Source of the DNA: Verrucomicrobiota bacterium
GTDB taxonomy: Bacteria; Verrucomicrobiota; Verrucomicrobiia; Opitutales; Opitutaceae
Length of the DNA: 41,777 nt
Assembly: GCA_026398065.1 (NCBI GenBank)
Contig: JAPLTR010000672.1
Coordinates: 1-41,777, forward strand
Direction of reading: 5' to 3'
Shown here: piece after piece, positions 25,782-34,550 of the stretch
Layout: each line of letters starts with the position of its first letter
Numbering within the stretch: position 1 is the first letter of the stretch
Program-made: the position numbers and the translations under genes
The notes under the pieces: generated by a model
The model's database searches: none
Told to the model about the DNA's origin: nothing
Seen by the model: the letters and a program-made list of their open reading frames with translations, nothing else

Positions 25782-25821
25782 GGATTTGGTGCGATTTGGT
25801 CGGATGGGGTACGATCTGCCT
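25782..25821. repeat. 10-nt-period repeat, cluster 1
   Basis: Four units in exact register: GGATTTGGTG, CGATTTGGTC, GGATGGGGTA, CGATCTGCCT. The cluster lies 69 nt upstream of the prpB start. Confidence 0.7.
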
Positions 25822-25958
25822 CGAGACCTTGTCGAGCGCGACGGTGGCATGAGGTCGGTACCTACAGGAGCCAACCAACGGCGCGGCGAGGCCGGCCCCG
25901 CTTCGTGGGTGGTGAGGTGGTTGGCCGGTGGTCTGGCGGCGGCGGGTTTCATGAGGTC

Positions 25959-25988
25959 GGATCTGGTCGGATTTGGTGCGATTTACCG
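25959..25988. repeat. 10-nt-period repeat, cluster 2
   Basis: Three units in exact register: GGATCTGGTC, GGATTTGGTG, CGATTTACCG. It is preceded by the 11-mer CATGAGGTCGG, which also follows cluster 1. Confidence 0.65.
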
Positions 25989-26105
25989 CTGAGGTGGTTT
26001 TGACGGGGCGGGCTCGCCCCGAAATCGCCAACTCCGCTGAACGTCACCGGTGTCTGGCGGCGGTCGCTGGGGCGGTGGGACGGGACGGTCAGGCCGGAGG
26101 TACCT

Positions 26106-26175
26106 TGATCTACCTTGATTTGGTCGGATTTGCTTGGATTGGGTGCGATCTGGTTGGATTTGCCTGGAGACGGAC
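26106..26175. repeat. 10-nt-period repeat, cluster 3
   Basis: Seven units in exact register: TGATCTACCT, TGATTTGGTC, GGATTTGCTT, GGATTGGGTG, CGATCTGGTT, GGATTTGCCT, GGAGACGGAC. The consensus is KGATTTGGTS, with the GAT core nearly invariant and the last unit degraded. Confidence 0.7.
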
Positions 26176-26228
26176 TTTGTCGCGGGGCGGGGGTGGTGGT
26201 CGGTTGGAGGTCGGGGAAATTTCATTTT

Positions 26229-26257
26229 CCGCGATGGCGCGGATGGGCACGGATCAA
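26229..26257. repeat. 9-nt-type CGCGGAT repeat, second locus
   Basis: The units CCGCGATGG, CGCGGATGG and a diverged GCACGGATC follow each other. They resemble the tandem units at 24317-24343. Confidence 0.4.
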
Positions 26258-26761
26258 GGCAGGACGGGGCCGGCCCAAGGGCGGGCAACCCAGGCCCGTG
26301 AGATCGGACCTTTCGGCGGATCGGCTGCCCTGGGCGTGAATCCGCGTGCTTCGCGGCGTGGTTGGAGTGGGTGGGAGGTGATCGGATGCGGCGTGCGGGC
26401 GGTGGGAGAGGACGGGACTTTGTCCGGGCATGCCCCGGCTTCGGCGGCGGGGGCGCTGCCGGAGCCGAGTGAGAAGAATGGATGTTCTTCCGACCTTTTA
26501 GAACAATAATCAAGTATAAAAGTTCTTAAAAGAAACAAAATATGGGCCTTCGCCACGGTAAGGGCGGCTGCGGCTTCCGGGGGAGGGTTTATACTCAGAG
26601 GATTGGGCGAGCTTCCCGCAAATGTGCCGAGGCGGGGCGGGATGCGGGTTTTCCTGACGGGATTTGGCCGGGGTGGAGCGCCGAATCCCCTCAGGTCAGC
26701 GACTTGGGGGGCGAAGGAATTAGACGCGGCCCCGCGGTCGCATCCAATCCCTACTGACCCC

Positions 26762-28366
26762 ATGCAACTCGGAACTAAAATCATCGGGGCTGCGCTTGCG
26801 GCCGTGGCACTGACCGTGGCAGCGACACTCACGGTGCAGAAACATGTCATCGAAAAGCAGGGGGTGGAGCTCACGGTGGGCACGATGCGGGCGGCGGTGA
26901 TCGAGGCGGAGAACGTGCGCGAGAGCATCTCCTTCCTCGGAAAGAACGGGGCGTTCGACCAGAAGAAGCTGCTGGCCGACTACCGGGCGTCCGGCGACCT
27001 GCGGACCTCGACGATCTACGACACGATCCCCGTGGTGGCGGCGTGGGAGGCGATCAAGAAGGTGGCGGAGCAGGAGGGGTTCGAATTTCGCGTGCCCAAG
27101 AACCAGGCGCGCAACCCGAAGAACACCCCGACGGCGGACGAGCAGGAAATCCTCAAGGCGCTGGAGTCCGGCAAGCAGACGGAATACCTGCGGGTGGACC
27201 GCGCGGCCAACCAGATCGTGTTTGCCCGGCCGATCAAGCTGACGGCGGACTGCCTGACCTGTCATGGAGACCCGGCGACGAGCCCGACCAAGGACGGCAA
27301 GGACATGGTGGGCTTTGCGATGGAGAACTGGAAGACCGGCGAGGTGCACGGGGCCTTTGTGCTCAAGGCGGACCTGAAACGCGTGGACGCCGTGGTGCTG
27401 GCCGGGATGGTGCGCAGCGTGGCCTGGGTGGTGCCGCTGATGGTCGGCATCAGCGTGGGCTTCTATTTTCTCAACCGGCGGATGATCGTGCGGCCGCTGC
27501 TGGCCTCGATCACGAGCCTGCGGGCGGCGAGCGAGCAGACCTCGGCCGCGGCCGGGGAGATTTCCAACGCGAGCCAGGGCCTCGCGCAGGGGGCGAGCGA
27601 ACAGGCGGCCACGCTGCAGGAGACGAGCGCCTCGCTGGAGGAGATCGCGGGGATGACGCGCCGGAACTCCGACACCGCGGGCACGGCCAAGGCGCTGGCC
27701 CACGAGACGAGCGTGGCGGCGGAGAACGGGGCGCGGGGGATGCAGGACATGAACCGCGCGATGGCCGAGATCAAGACGGCGAGCGGCAACATCGCCAAGA
27801 TCCTCAAGACGATCGACGAAATCGCTTTTCAGACAAACATCCTCGCGCTCAACGCGGCGGTCGAGGCGGCCCGCGCGGGCGAGGCCGGCATGGGGTTCAG
27901 CGTGGTGGCGGAGGAAGTGCGCGCGCTGGCCCAGCGCAGTGCGGCCGCGGCGCGGGAGACGGCCGAGCGTATCGAAGATTCGATCCAGAAGAGCGCCAAC
28001 GGCGGGGAGATCTGCTCGCGGGTCGAGGTGAGCCTGCAGGAGATCGTCACCAAGGTGCGCCGCATGGACACGCTCGTGGCGGAAATCACCGCCGCGTCGG
28101 GCGAGCAGCATCAGGGCGTGGTGCAGGTGAATGACGCCATGGCGCAGCTGGACAAGGTCACGCAGGGCAACGCGGCGGGCGCCGAGGAGACCGCGAGCGC
28201 CTCGCAGGAGCTCAGCGCGCAGGCGATCGAGATGGATCGCGCTGTCCAGGACCTGCTGAGCTTGGTGGGCGGCGGCCAGGAGGCGGCCGCCGGGCGCGTT
28301 GGCAGCGTGATGCCCGTGGCCCAGCCCGACGCTTCCGAGCGGACGGTCGAGACGAGCGCGGGCTAA
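26762..28366 (+). CDS. Methyl-accepting chemotaxis protein with c-type-heme sensor domain
   Basis: The 534-residue product has TM1 (about 7-25), a periplasmic DUF3365/Tll0287-like domain (about 26-205), TM2 (about 210-237) and a cytoplasmic signalling rod. The sensor contains CLTCHGD at 164-170, a CXXCH covalent heme site, so it should sense redox state or a gas. The rod has the hairpin tip [22 protein letters not shown] in parts and [17 protein letters not shown], the kinase-CheA contact region. No obvious HAMP domain separates TM2 from the rod. No C-terminal pentapeptide for CheR is seen. The start at MQLGTKIIG directly precedes TM1. No che genes are adjacent. Confidence 0.92.
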   Translation: MQLGTKIIGAALAAVALTVAATLTVQKHVIEKQGVELTVGTMRAAVIEAENVRESISFLGKNGAFDQKKLLADYRASGDLRTSTIYDTIPVVAAWEAIKKVAEQEGFEFRVPKNQARNPKNTPTADEQEILKALESGKQTEYLRVDRAANQIVFARPIKLTADCLTCHGDPATSPTKDGKDMVGFAMENWKTGEVHGAFVLKADLKRVDAVVLAGMVRSVAWVVPLMVGISVGFYFLNRRMIVRPLLASITSLRAASEQTSAAAGEISNASQGLAQGASEQAATLQETSASLEEIAGMTRRNSDTAGTAKALAHETSVAAENGARGMQDMNRAMAEIKTASGNIAKILKTIDEIAFQTNILALNAAVEAARAGEAGMGFSVVAEEVRALAQRSAAAARETAERIEDSIQKSANGGEICSRVEVSLQEIVTKVRRMDTLVAEITAASGEQHQGVVQVNDAMAQLDKVTQGNAAGAEETASASQELSAQAIEMDRAVQDLLSLVGGGQEAAAGRVGSVMPVAQPDASERTVETSAG

Positions 28367-28854
28367 GCGCGGCGGGCCAGCCGGCGGAGCACCGGGCGCA
28401 ACGGATAGTAGAGGACGGCGACGATCAGGGGGACGCTGACGAACCAGGCCGTCGCGGCGTGGACCCCGGTCAGGCCGAAGCGTTCGAGAAAGGCCCACGG
28501 GTCGGCGCGGAAGGCGGCGACGAGCGTGGGGATCGAGAGCGGCACGGGCTCGGCGCGCCAGATCCATTCGCCGGCCCGCACGTAGGCGAGAATCAGCACG
28601 AGCTGCAGCGGGCCGAGGAGCTGGTTGAGGACTTGGAGGATCGGCTGGTTGAGCCGGAGGGCGAGGCCGACGCCGAGGTTGAGGAGGGCGGTGAAACCGA
28701 GGAACGGCAGGAGGGAGCAGGCCGTGCCCACCGCGAGCGTGAGCGCGAGGCGGTCGGGGGTGACGCCCTGCGTGAGCTGCGCGCGCAGCGGGGCGATCAG
28801 GCGGCGTTGCCAGAACGACGGGCGCGGGGCGGCGGGGGCGGGGGAGGCGGTCAC
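28363..28854 (-). CDS. DUF2062 membrane protein
   Basis: The 163-residue product matches the DUF2062 pattern: an N-terminal amphipathic part ([24 protein letters not shown]), then [16 protein letters not shown]-like sequence (here [20 protein letters not shown]), [19 protein letters not shown], and a C-terminal membrane helix ([23 protein letters not shown]). The function is unknown; the domain is found alone or fused to glycosyltransferases. It converges with the chemoreceptor gene, and the two stops overlap by 4 nt. Confidence 0.85.
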   Translation of the reverse strand: MTASPAPAAPRPSFWQRRLIAPLRAQLTQGVTPDRLALTLAVGTACSLLPFLGFTALLNLGVGLALRLNQPILQVLNQLLGPLQLVLILAYVRAGEWIWRAEPVPLSIPTLVAAFRADPWAFLERFGLTGVHAATAWFVSVPLIVAVLYYPLRPVLRRLARRA

Positions 28855-28941
28855 GGGGAAGGACTACGCGTGGCGGGCGGCGGCGGATTCCCGCCGGGAG
28901 CGCGGGACGGGGAGAAGTTTTTTCGCGAAACGGTTGGCAAG

Positions 28942-28957
28942 CGGCACCCTTATTGCA
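28942..28957 (+). promoter_or_regulatory. Possible sigma-54-type site before the ABC transporter
   Basis: CGGCAC-CCTTA-TTGCA keeps the GG and GC pairs exactly 12 nt apart as in -24/-12 promoters. The transcript would start about 1 nt before the ATG at 28969, so it would be leaderless. This makes the call doubtful. Confidence 0.25.
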
Positions 28958-28968
28958 TCGTTGGGACC

Positions 28969-29646
28969 ATGCTGGCCATTGCCGATCTCACGAAATCGTT
29001 TGTGTCGCCTGAGGGTGAGCGCGTGGAGATCGTGAACGTGCCGAGCTTTACCTTGGCGGCCGGCGAGCAGGCGGCGCTGCGCGGCGAGAGTGGCTCGGGC
29101 AAGACGACGTTTCTCCACCTGATCGCGGGCATCCTCGCGGCGGACAGCGGGCGGGTGACGATCGACGGCGCGGAGATGACGGCGCTCGGCGAGGCGGGGC
29201 GCGACCGGCTGCGGGCGGAGAAACTGGGCTACGTATTTCAGACGTTTAACCTGCTGCAGGGCTTCACGGTGCTGGAGAATGTGGTGCTCGGGATGAGCTT
29301 TGGGCCGCGCGGGGCGGACCGGGCGCATGCGAAGGAAGTGCTGGAGCGCGTTGGGCTGGGGCACCGGCTGGATCATTTTCCGCGGCAGCTCTCGACGGGG
29401 CAGCAGCAGCGCGTGGCGGTGGCGCGCGCGCTGGCGAACCGGCCGAAGCTCGTGCTGGCCGACGAGCCGACGGGGAACCTCGACCGCAAGCACTCGCGGG
29501 ACGCTCTCGCGCTGATCCGCGAGGTGTGCCGGGAGAACGGCGCGGCGCTGCTGCTGGTGAGCCACGACGAGGAAGTGCTCGGGCAGTTTGAGGGGCACCG
29601 GGATTTTTCCGTGATCAACGCGGCGCTTAAGGAGGCCGGCCGATGA
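28969..29646 (+). CDS. ABC transporter ATP-binding protein (LolD/MacB type)
   Basis: The 225-residue product is a complete ABC ATPase: Walker A GESGSGKTT, Q-loop YVFQTFNLLQGFTVLENV in part, signature LSTGQQQRVAVARAL, Walker B LVLADEPTGNLD and switch His in LLVSHDEEV. The TFNLL and NLD features mark the MacB/LolD/FtsE group that drives FtsX-like permeases in lipoprotein release, peptide export or cell-envelope work. It overlaps the following permease gene by 4 nt (ATGA), so the two form one transporter. The substrate is not evident. Confidence 0.93.
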   Translation: MLAIADLTKSFVSPEGERVEIVNVPSFTLAAGEQAALRGESGSGKTTFLHLIAGILAADSGRVTIDGAEMTALGEAGRDRLRAEKLGYVFQTFNLLQGFTVLENVVLGMSFGPRGADRAHAKEVLERVGLGHRLDHFPRQLSTGQQQRVAVARALANRPKLVLADEPTGNLDRKHSRDALALIREVCRENGAALLLVSHDEEVLGQFEGHRDFSVINAALKEAGR

Positions 29647-30854
29647 CAACGCCGCTCATTGTCTACCGGTCGCTGCGCCAGCACGCGCTCTCGACCGTCA
29701 TCACGGCGGGGAGCATCGCGCTCGCCTGCGGGCTGCTCATGTGCGTGTGGATGGTGAAGACGCAGTCGCTGACGGCGTTTACCCAGACCACGACGGGGTT
29801 CGACGCGGTGCTCGGCGCGCGCGGGTCGAAGCTGCAGCTCGTGCTCAACGCGATCTTCCATCTCGAGGCCTCGCCGGGAAACCTGCCGTGGGCGGACTAC
29901 GAGATGGTGAAGCGCCACCCGGCGGTGAAGACGGCGATCCCGCTGGCGGTGGGCGACAACCTGCGCGGCTACCGCATCGCGGGGACGATTCCCGAGCTGT
30001 TTGAAAAGGTGGAGTTCGCGCCCGGGAAGAAATTTGCGGTGGCGGCGGGCGGAAAATTTTTCTCGGATGCGGCCGGCGCGCGCGAGGCGGTCGTGGGAGC
30101 GTTTGCGGCGCAGCGCCTCGGGCTGAAGGTCGGCGACACGTTTCAGCCCTTTCACGGCCTGGCCTTCGACGAAAAGAACAAGCACGACGAGACCTACACG
30201 ATCGTGGGCATCCTCACGGCGACGAACACGCCGGTGGACCGCGTGGTGTGGATCCCGATCAAGGGTGTGCAGACGATGAGCGGGCACGACGCAAAGGCGG
30301 CGACGGACATCAGCGCGGTGCTGATCCAACTGCGCACGCCGAGCGCGGGCTTCATGCTCGACATGCTGTACAACAAGCAGGGCAACCGGCTGACGCTCGC
30401 CTATCCGGTGGGCGCGATCATCGCGGAGCTGTTTGGCAAGATCGCGTGGTTTGACCAGGTGCTGACCCTCGTCGCGTACCTCGTGGCGCTGGTGGCGGCG
30501 GGCTCGGTGCTCGCGAGCATTTATAATTCGATGAGCGCGCGGCGGCGCGACCTCGCGATCCTGCGCGCGCTCGGGGCGCGGCGGCGGATGATCTTTGGCG
30601 CGGTGGTGGCCGAGGCGGCGTGCATCGGCGTGCTCGGCGCGGCGGCGGGGTATGCGGTGTATTTTGCGCTGCTCACGGGCGTGGCGGAGGTAATCCGCGC
30701 GCAGACGGGCGTCGTGCTCGACGTGGGCGCGAAGCACGCGGTGCTCTGGGCGTGCCCGCTGGCGATGGTCGCGCTGTGCGCGCTCGGCGGCGTGGTGCCG
30801 GCGATCAAGGCGTATCGGACGCCGGTGGCGGAGACGCTGACGCCGACGTCGTGA
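29643..30854 (+). CDS. FtsX/MacB-like ABC transporter permease
   Basis: The 403-residue product has an N-terminal membrane helix (STVITAGSIALACGLLMCVW), a large periplasmic MacB-PCD-like domain (about 45-265) and three C-terminal helices (VLTLVAYLVALVAAGSVLASIY, AACIGVLGAAAGYAVYFALL and AVLWACPLAMVALCALGGVV). Between them is the conserved RRRDLAILRALGARRRMIF coupling segment. This is the mechanotransmission type of permease, working with the ATPase just upstream. No membrane fusion protein or TolC gene follows, so a DevC/LolE-like or SalY-like exporter is possible. Confidence 0.9.
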   Translation: MTTPLIVYRSLRQHALSTVITAGSIALACGLLMCVWMVKTQSLTAFTQTTTGFDAVLGARGSKLQLVLNAIFHLEASPGNLPWADYEMVKRHPAVKTAIPLAVGDNLRGYRIAGTIPELFEKVEFAPGKKFAVAAGGKFFSDAAGAREAVVGAFAAQRLGLKVGDTFQPFHGLAFDEKNKHDETYTIVGILTATNTPVDRVVWIPIKGVQTMSGHDAKAATDISAVLIQLRTPSAGFMLDMLYNKQGNRLTLAYPVGAIIAELFGKIAWFDQVLTLVAYLVALVAAGSVLASIYNSMSARRRDLAILRALGARRRMIFGAVVAEAACIGVLGAAAGYAVYFALLTGVAEVIRAQTGVVLDVGAKHAVLWACPLAMVALCALGGVVPAIKAYRTPVAETLTPTS

Positions 30855-30875
30855 GGCGGGGATAGCGAGGCGAGG

Positions 30876-30900
30876 AGCCCGGTCAGGCTGACCGGGCTAC
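30876..30900. repeat. GTAG-headed palindrome at the MutS-like stop codon
   Basis: AGCCCGGTCA (30876-30885) and TGACCGGGCT (30889-30898) pair perfectly around GGC. Read on the minus strand the element starts GTAG, and this TAG (30897-30899) is the stop of the MutS-like gene. It sits 21 nt after the plus-strand permease stop and can terminate both transcripts. Confidence 0.6.
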
Positions 30901-32546
30901 GCGGCGGTCGGGGCGCGGCGCGGGGAGGTTTCGAGGTGGCTGGCGAGCTGCGTGGCCTCGGCGACGATGGAGGGGGGATAGCCGCTGAGTTCGAGGAGTT
31001 TGATGGCGTTGCGCGAGCGCACGGGGCCGGGGCGGATGCGGTAGTCGAAGCCGTAGCGGCCGTCCACGACCTGGTCGCTGAAATGATAGAGCGCGTAGGT
31101 GTCGGCGAGGAGGTCCTGCAACTCGAAATCGTGCGTCGTCGCGAAGACGATATGGTGTTGGGCGAGGTGGCGCAGCACGGCGGCGGAGGCGGCGATGCGC
31201 TCGACGGTGTTGGTGCCGCGGAAAATCTCGTCGATGAGGAAGACGTGGAGCGGGCCGTCGGCGGGCGCCTGCGTGAAGCCGAGGACCTGTTTGATCTCGG
31301 TGAAGAAATAGCTGCTGCCCTCGACGAGGGCGTCCTCGCGGCGGATCGCGGAGCGGACGATGGCGCGGGGTAAAATGGCACGCTGCGCGAGGCAGAAGTG
31401 GAGGGTTTGGGCGAAGACGAGGTTGAGGGCGAGGGTGCGGACGAAGGCGGTCTTGCCGGCCATGTTGGGGCCCGCGACGAGGGCGCTGCGGTCTGTGAGG
31501 GCGAGGTCGTTGGCGACGGCGGCGGGGATGAGCGGGTGATAGAGGCCGGTGACGTCGAGGTGGCGGGACGCGACAAGGTTCGGGACACACGCGCCGGGCA
31601 CGCTTTCCAGGTAGGAGGCGACGGCGATGGAGGCGTCGAGCGCACCGACAGCCTCGAACACCTCGACGAGGGTCTGGCGGTGGGTGCGGAGGGAGCGGAT
31701 GGCGTGGAGAAAGACGACGGTGTCCAGCAGGCAAAGCATGTTGAGGTAGCCGAAGAGCGCCTGGATCAGTTCGGGGAGGGAGGTGCGGTCCATGGCGAGC
31801 CAGCCGAGCTGCTTTTGCACCGTGGTGATCAACGCGGACGAGCCGCGCAGTTTGGCGAGCGGGGGCAGGGCATGCGAATCGGGGAGCTGGCCGAGTTCCT
31901 TCGCGGTGGCGAGGAGCGCGACGACCTGGGAAAATCCGGTGAAGTGAGGGAGGATCTTCTGGCCGTAGGTGGCGTAGATGACGACGTTGATGCAGACGAG
32001 CAGGAGGGCGGGCAGGAAAAGGGCGTGCAGGAAGAACATGCCCACGAGACAGGCCGGGGTGAGCGCGCTCAGGAGCAGGAAGAGCCACGCAGCGGGGGGC
32101 GCGGGCGGCAGTTCCCTCACCAGCAGGGGGACCAGGTAGGCCGCGCCGGCGCCGTCGAGGCGAGTCATGAGGAGTTGGATACGCTCCCGTGCCGTGGCGT
32201 CGCGGCGAAAAATCCCGTGCTGGCGGGCGCGCTCCGCGAGCACCGCGGGATCGGTCTCATAGGTGCGCAGCCGGTGGTAGAGCACCTGACGGCCGGGCAT
32301 ACCGGTGGTGCGGTCGATGGTCGCAAAAACCTCGTCGAGGCCGAGATCGCTCCAGGTGGAGTCGTCGATGACGGATGGCTTGGCGAGGGAGGCGGCGTGC
32401 CGGTGAAAGAGCGCGATCAGGTCGGTGGGCCGCTCGCGGGCGACGGGCTGGCCCCAGGCCTGACGGAGGTCGGCGAGGCGCTGGCGGTCGCGGCCGCTCC
32501 GGGGAACGAAGGGGGGGGCGGGGCGCGACGATGGGTCGGGACTCAT
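30897..32546 (-). CDS. Membrane-anchored MutS-like ATPase
   Basis: The 549-residue product lacks the MutS mismatch-recognition and connector domains. It has an N-terminal helical part, two hydrophobic regions (about 152-193, a likely hairpin; about 262-282) and the C-terminal MutS ATPase: Walker A GPNMAGKTAF (359-368), SSYFFTEIKQV, Walker B HVFLIDEIFRGTNTVER in part, and HHIVFATTHDFEL. Proteins of this type form a little-studied MutS subfamily and are unlikely to do classic mismatch repair. Membrane insertion is visible from hydrophobicity. Its stop codon lies in a GTAG-headed palindrome. It stands alone; the next gene upstream is an oxidoreductase. Confidence 0.87.
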   Translation of the reverse strand: MSPDPSSRPAPPFVPRSGRDRQRLADLRQAWGQPVARERPTDLIALFHRHAASLAKPSVIDDSTWSDLGLDEVFATIDRTTGMPGRQVLYHRLRTYETDPAVLAERARQHGIFRRDATARERIQLLMTRLDGAGAAYLVPLLVRELPPAPPAAWLFLLLSALTPACLVGMFFLHALFLPALLLVCINVVIYATYGQKILPHFTGFSQVVALLATAKELGQLPDSHALPPLAKLRGSSALITTVQKQLGWLAMDRTSLPELIQALFGYLNMLCLLDTVVFLHAIRSLRTHRQTLVEVFEAVGALDASIAVASYLESVPGACVPNLVASRHLDVTGLYHPLIPAAVANDLALTDRSALVAGPNMAGKTAFVRTLALNLVFAQTLHFCLAQRAILPRAIVRSAIRREDALVEGSSYFFTEIKQVLGFTQAPADGPLHVFLIDEIFRGTNTVERIAASAAVLRHLAQHHIVFATTHDFELQDLLADTYALYHFSDQVVDGRYGFDYRIRPGPVRSRNAIKLLELSGYPPSIVAEATQLASHLETSPRRAPTAA

Positions 32547-32667
32547 GCGGGGGCGCCACCGTGAGCAGCGAGGGGAGCCGAGGCAACTGCGGCTTGGATG
32601 GGCGGTTCGCGGAGCGGGCGGGCGGCGGGCTGGACGCCGGCCGCGATGCACGAAGCAAGAGGAGCGG

Positions 32668-33792
32668 TCAGGCCGAGCGGGCCACGGGCGCCTCGTCGTC
32701 GCGGCGCGGGGAGCCCCCGCCGTGGAGGGCGGTGTAGAACGGGTCGCCGGGGCGGATCGAACCGCGTTCGACGGGCCGGCCGGTGAAGGCGCTCTTGTAG
32801 AGGGCGGTGAGCAGCTCGAGGGTGCGGCGGGCGTCGTCGCCGCTGGTGAGCGGACGCGTGCGCGTATCGAGATTGTGGATAAAATCGGCGAGCTGGGCGG
32901 TGTGCGTCGAACCGGTGTCGGCCGGGGAACTCTGCCAGGCCTGGGCGAGGCTGTTGCCCTCCTCGTGGGCGTTGGGGGCGAGGGTGAAGCGCCAGTTGTC
33001 GCGGGTGTAGCCGTAGAGGTGGGTGAGCTCGAGGGTGGCGCGCTGGTAGTCGAGGCGGATGTAGGTCTCCTGCCGCGGGCTGAGCGCACTGTTGACGACG
33101 GAGGCGAGGGCGCCGCTGGCGAAGCGGATCAGGGCCATCGAGACATCCTCGACCTCGATGGCGCGGTCGAGGGTGGCGGCCTGGGCGCGGATCTCAGCCC
33201 AGTCGCCGAGGAGGTGGAGGAGGTGGTCCATCGCATGGATGCCGAGGCCGGTGGTGGGGCCGCCGAAATCGGTGGCCCATTTGCCGCGCCACGGCACGGC
33301 GTAGTAGCCGGCGTCGCGGAACCAGAGGGTGTTGCAGACCGCCACGAGCGGGCGGCCGAGCAGGCCCTCGGCGGCGAGGCGGCGGACCTGGGCGGTGGAC
33401 GAGGCGAAGCGCTGTTGGAACACGCAGCCGGCGAACCGGCCGGTGCGGCGCTCGGCGGCCTCGATGCGGTCGAGTTCGGCGAGGGAGGCGCAGAAGGGTT
33501 TTTCGCAGAGGACCCAGGCGCCGGCCTCGAGGGCGGCGATGGTCATGTCGGCGTGGAGCGCGGGCGGGGCCGCGATGAGGACGAGGTCGGGGCGCACGTC
33601 GCGCAGGGCGGCGGCGTAGTCGGTGCTGAGCGCGGCGATCTTGTGGCGGGCGCCGAAGATCCGCAGGCGTTCGGCATCGACCTCGACCGCGCCGACGAGC
33701 TGGACGCGGCCGGCGGAGCCTTCGACGGCGCGGACGTGGGATTCGGCAACGCTGCCGGTGCCGACCAGGAGGGCGCGATAGGTCTGGCTCAT
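32668..33792 (-). CDS. Gfo/Idh/MocA family oxidoreductase
   Basis: The 374-residue product has an N-terminal Rossmann domain (ALLVGTGSVAESHVRAVEG, and later LVLIAAPPALHADMTIAAL) with the conserved CEKPF containing the family's Lys. The C-terminal alpha/beta domain has GIHAMDHLLHLLGDW, where an HxxDxxxxL-like motif holds likely catalytic residues. Members oxidise or reduce sugars and related compounds with NAD(P). No signal peptide is present, so it is cytoplasmic. The substrate cannot be told and no pathway partners are adjacent. It lies 121 nt upstream of the MutS-like gene on the same strand. Confidence 0.9.
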   Translation of the reverse strand: MSQTYRALLVGTGSVAESHVRAVEGSAGRVQLVGAVEVDAERLRIFGARHKIAALSTDYAAALRDVRPDLVLIAAPPALHADMTIAALEAGAWVLCEKPFCASLAELDRIEAAERRTGRFAGCVFQQRFASSTAQVRRLAAEGLLGRPLVAVCNTLWFRDAGYYAVPWRGKWATDFGGPTTGLGIHAMDHLLHLLGDWAEIRAQAATLDRAIEVEDVSMALIRFASGALASVVNSALSPRQETYIRLDYQRATLELTHLYGYTRDNWRFTLAPNAHEEGNSLAQAWQSSPADTGSTHTAQLADFIHNLDTRTRPLTSGDDARRTLELLTALYKSAFTGRPVERGSIRPGDPFYTALHGGGSPRRDDEAPVARSA

Positions 33793-33965
33793 GGGGTGGG
33801 CGGTCTGAGTGCCCCCGCGCCCGGGGTGGGTCAATGGGCAATGCCGCCCCCGGGGGCGCAAAGATTGCCAGACAGTCCGAACGTAACCGGCTGGTGCGCC
33901 GGCTCCGCGCAAAGTGAAAAGAATTTTTTGACGAACGTCCTTGGTCCGCTATCGTCTAGCCCGCT

Positions 33966-34520
33966 ATGAAATCCTCGCGCTTGCTTTCCCTGGTCCTGGT
34001 CTCGGCGGTCTTGGGCGGCGGCGTGGCGACACGGGCGGAGGACACGAAGGCGGCGGCCGCACCGGCGCCGACGGCTCCCGTGGCAGCACCGGCCGTCGAG
34101 AACGGCTACCTGAAGCTTGGTTTCGACCAGCTGGCGTCGTATGCGTTTACGCCCCCGCCCTTTGACCCGTCGGCCGATCCCAAGGCGACCCCGCCGAGCG
34201 GCGAGGAGCAGATCCCCGCGGCGGTGAAGGCGTGGAACGGCAAGAAGGCCGTCGTGACGGGCTTCATGGTGCCGGTGAAAATGGAGAAGGGTCTCGTCAC
34301 GGAACTCCTGCTCATGCGCAACACGATGGCCTGCTGCTATGGCTCGGTGCCGAACATGAACGAGTGGGTCGTGATCAAGATGAAGAACGGCATCCAGCCC
34401 CTGATGGATGTGCCGGTGGCGATTTACGGTTCGATCAAGGTCGGCGCGATGTTCGAGAACGGCTACATGACCGGGCTCTACGAGGTGACCGGCGAGAAGA
34501 TGGCGGAAGTGAAGGAATAA
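33966..34520 (+). CDS. DUF3299 domain exported protein
   Basis: The 184-residue product has a signal peptide (LLSLVLVSAVLGGGVATRAED) and an Ala/Pro-rich spacer. A DUF3299 domain follows: YLKLGFDQLASYAF, IPAAVKAWNGKKAVVTGFMVPVK in part, LLLMRNTMACCYGSVPNMNEWVVI and VAIYGSIKVGAMFENGYMTGLYEVTG, quoted in segments. The CC pair in MACCYG is characteristic. The fold is OB-like and the function is not established. In many genomes it accompanies ABC transporters of the MacB type, and such a pair lies 3 kb upstream, though two minus-strand genes intervene. Confidence 0.88.
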   Translation: MKSSRLLSLVLVSAVLGGGVATRAEDTKAAAAPAPTAPVAAPAVENGYLKLGFDQLASYAFTPPPFDPSADPKATPPSGEEQIPAAVKAWNGKKAVVTGFMVPVKMEKGLVTELLLMRNTMACCYGSVPNMNEWVVIKMKNGIQPLMDVPVAIYGSIKVGAMFENGYMTGLYEVTGEKMAEVKE

Positions 34521-34550
34521 GCGGCAACGCCCCACTGCAGTATCCGAGGG

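Larger units (their letters stand above)
25714..26761. other. 1-kb non-coding region between divergent prpB and chemoreceptor genes
   Basis: No convincing gene lies here. It holds three clusters of a 10-nt degenerate repeat (25782-25821, 25959-25988, 26106-26175), a 9-nt-type repeat (26229-26257) and an AT-rich island at about 26500-26545. The CATGAGGTCGG 11-mer occurs twice, at 25848 and 25950. Promoters for prpB (minus) and the chemoreceptor (plus) must be inside it. Long open frames here are by-products of the repeats and lack codon character. Confidence 0.7.

Noticed and set aside
25782-26175. CRISPR array
   Set aside because: The units are 10 nt, contiguous and degenerate, without unique spacers; no cas gene is in the window.
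25973-26509. Frames spanning the repeat clusters on both strands
   Set aside because: The repeats themselves keep the frames open; the translations are low-complexity and show no domain.
26542-26757. 71-residue plus-strand frame upstream of the chemoreceptor
   Set aside because: Its composition is Gly/Arg-rich without any family or signal; it probably reflects leader sequence of the chemoreceptor message.
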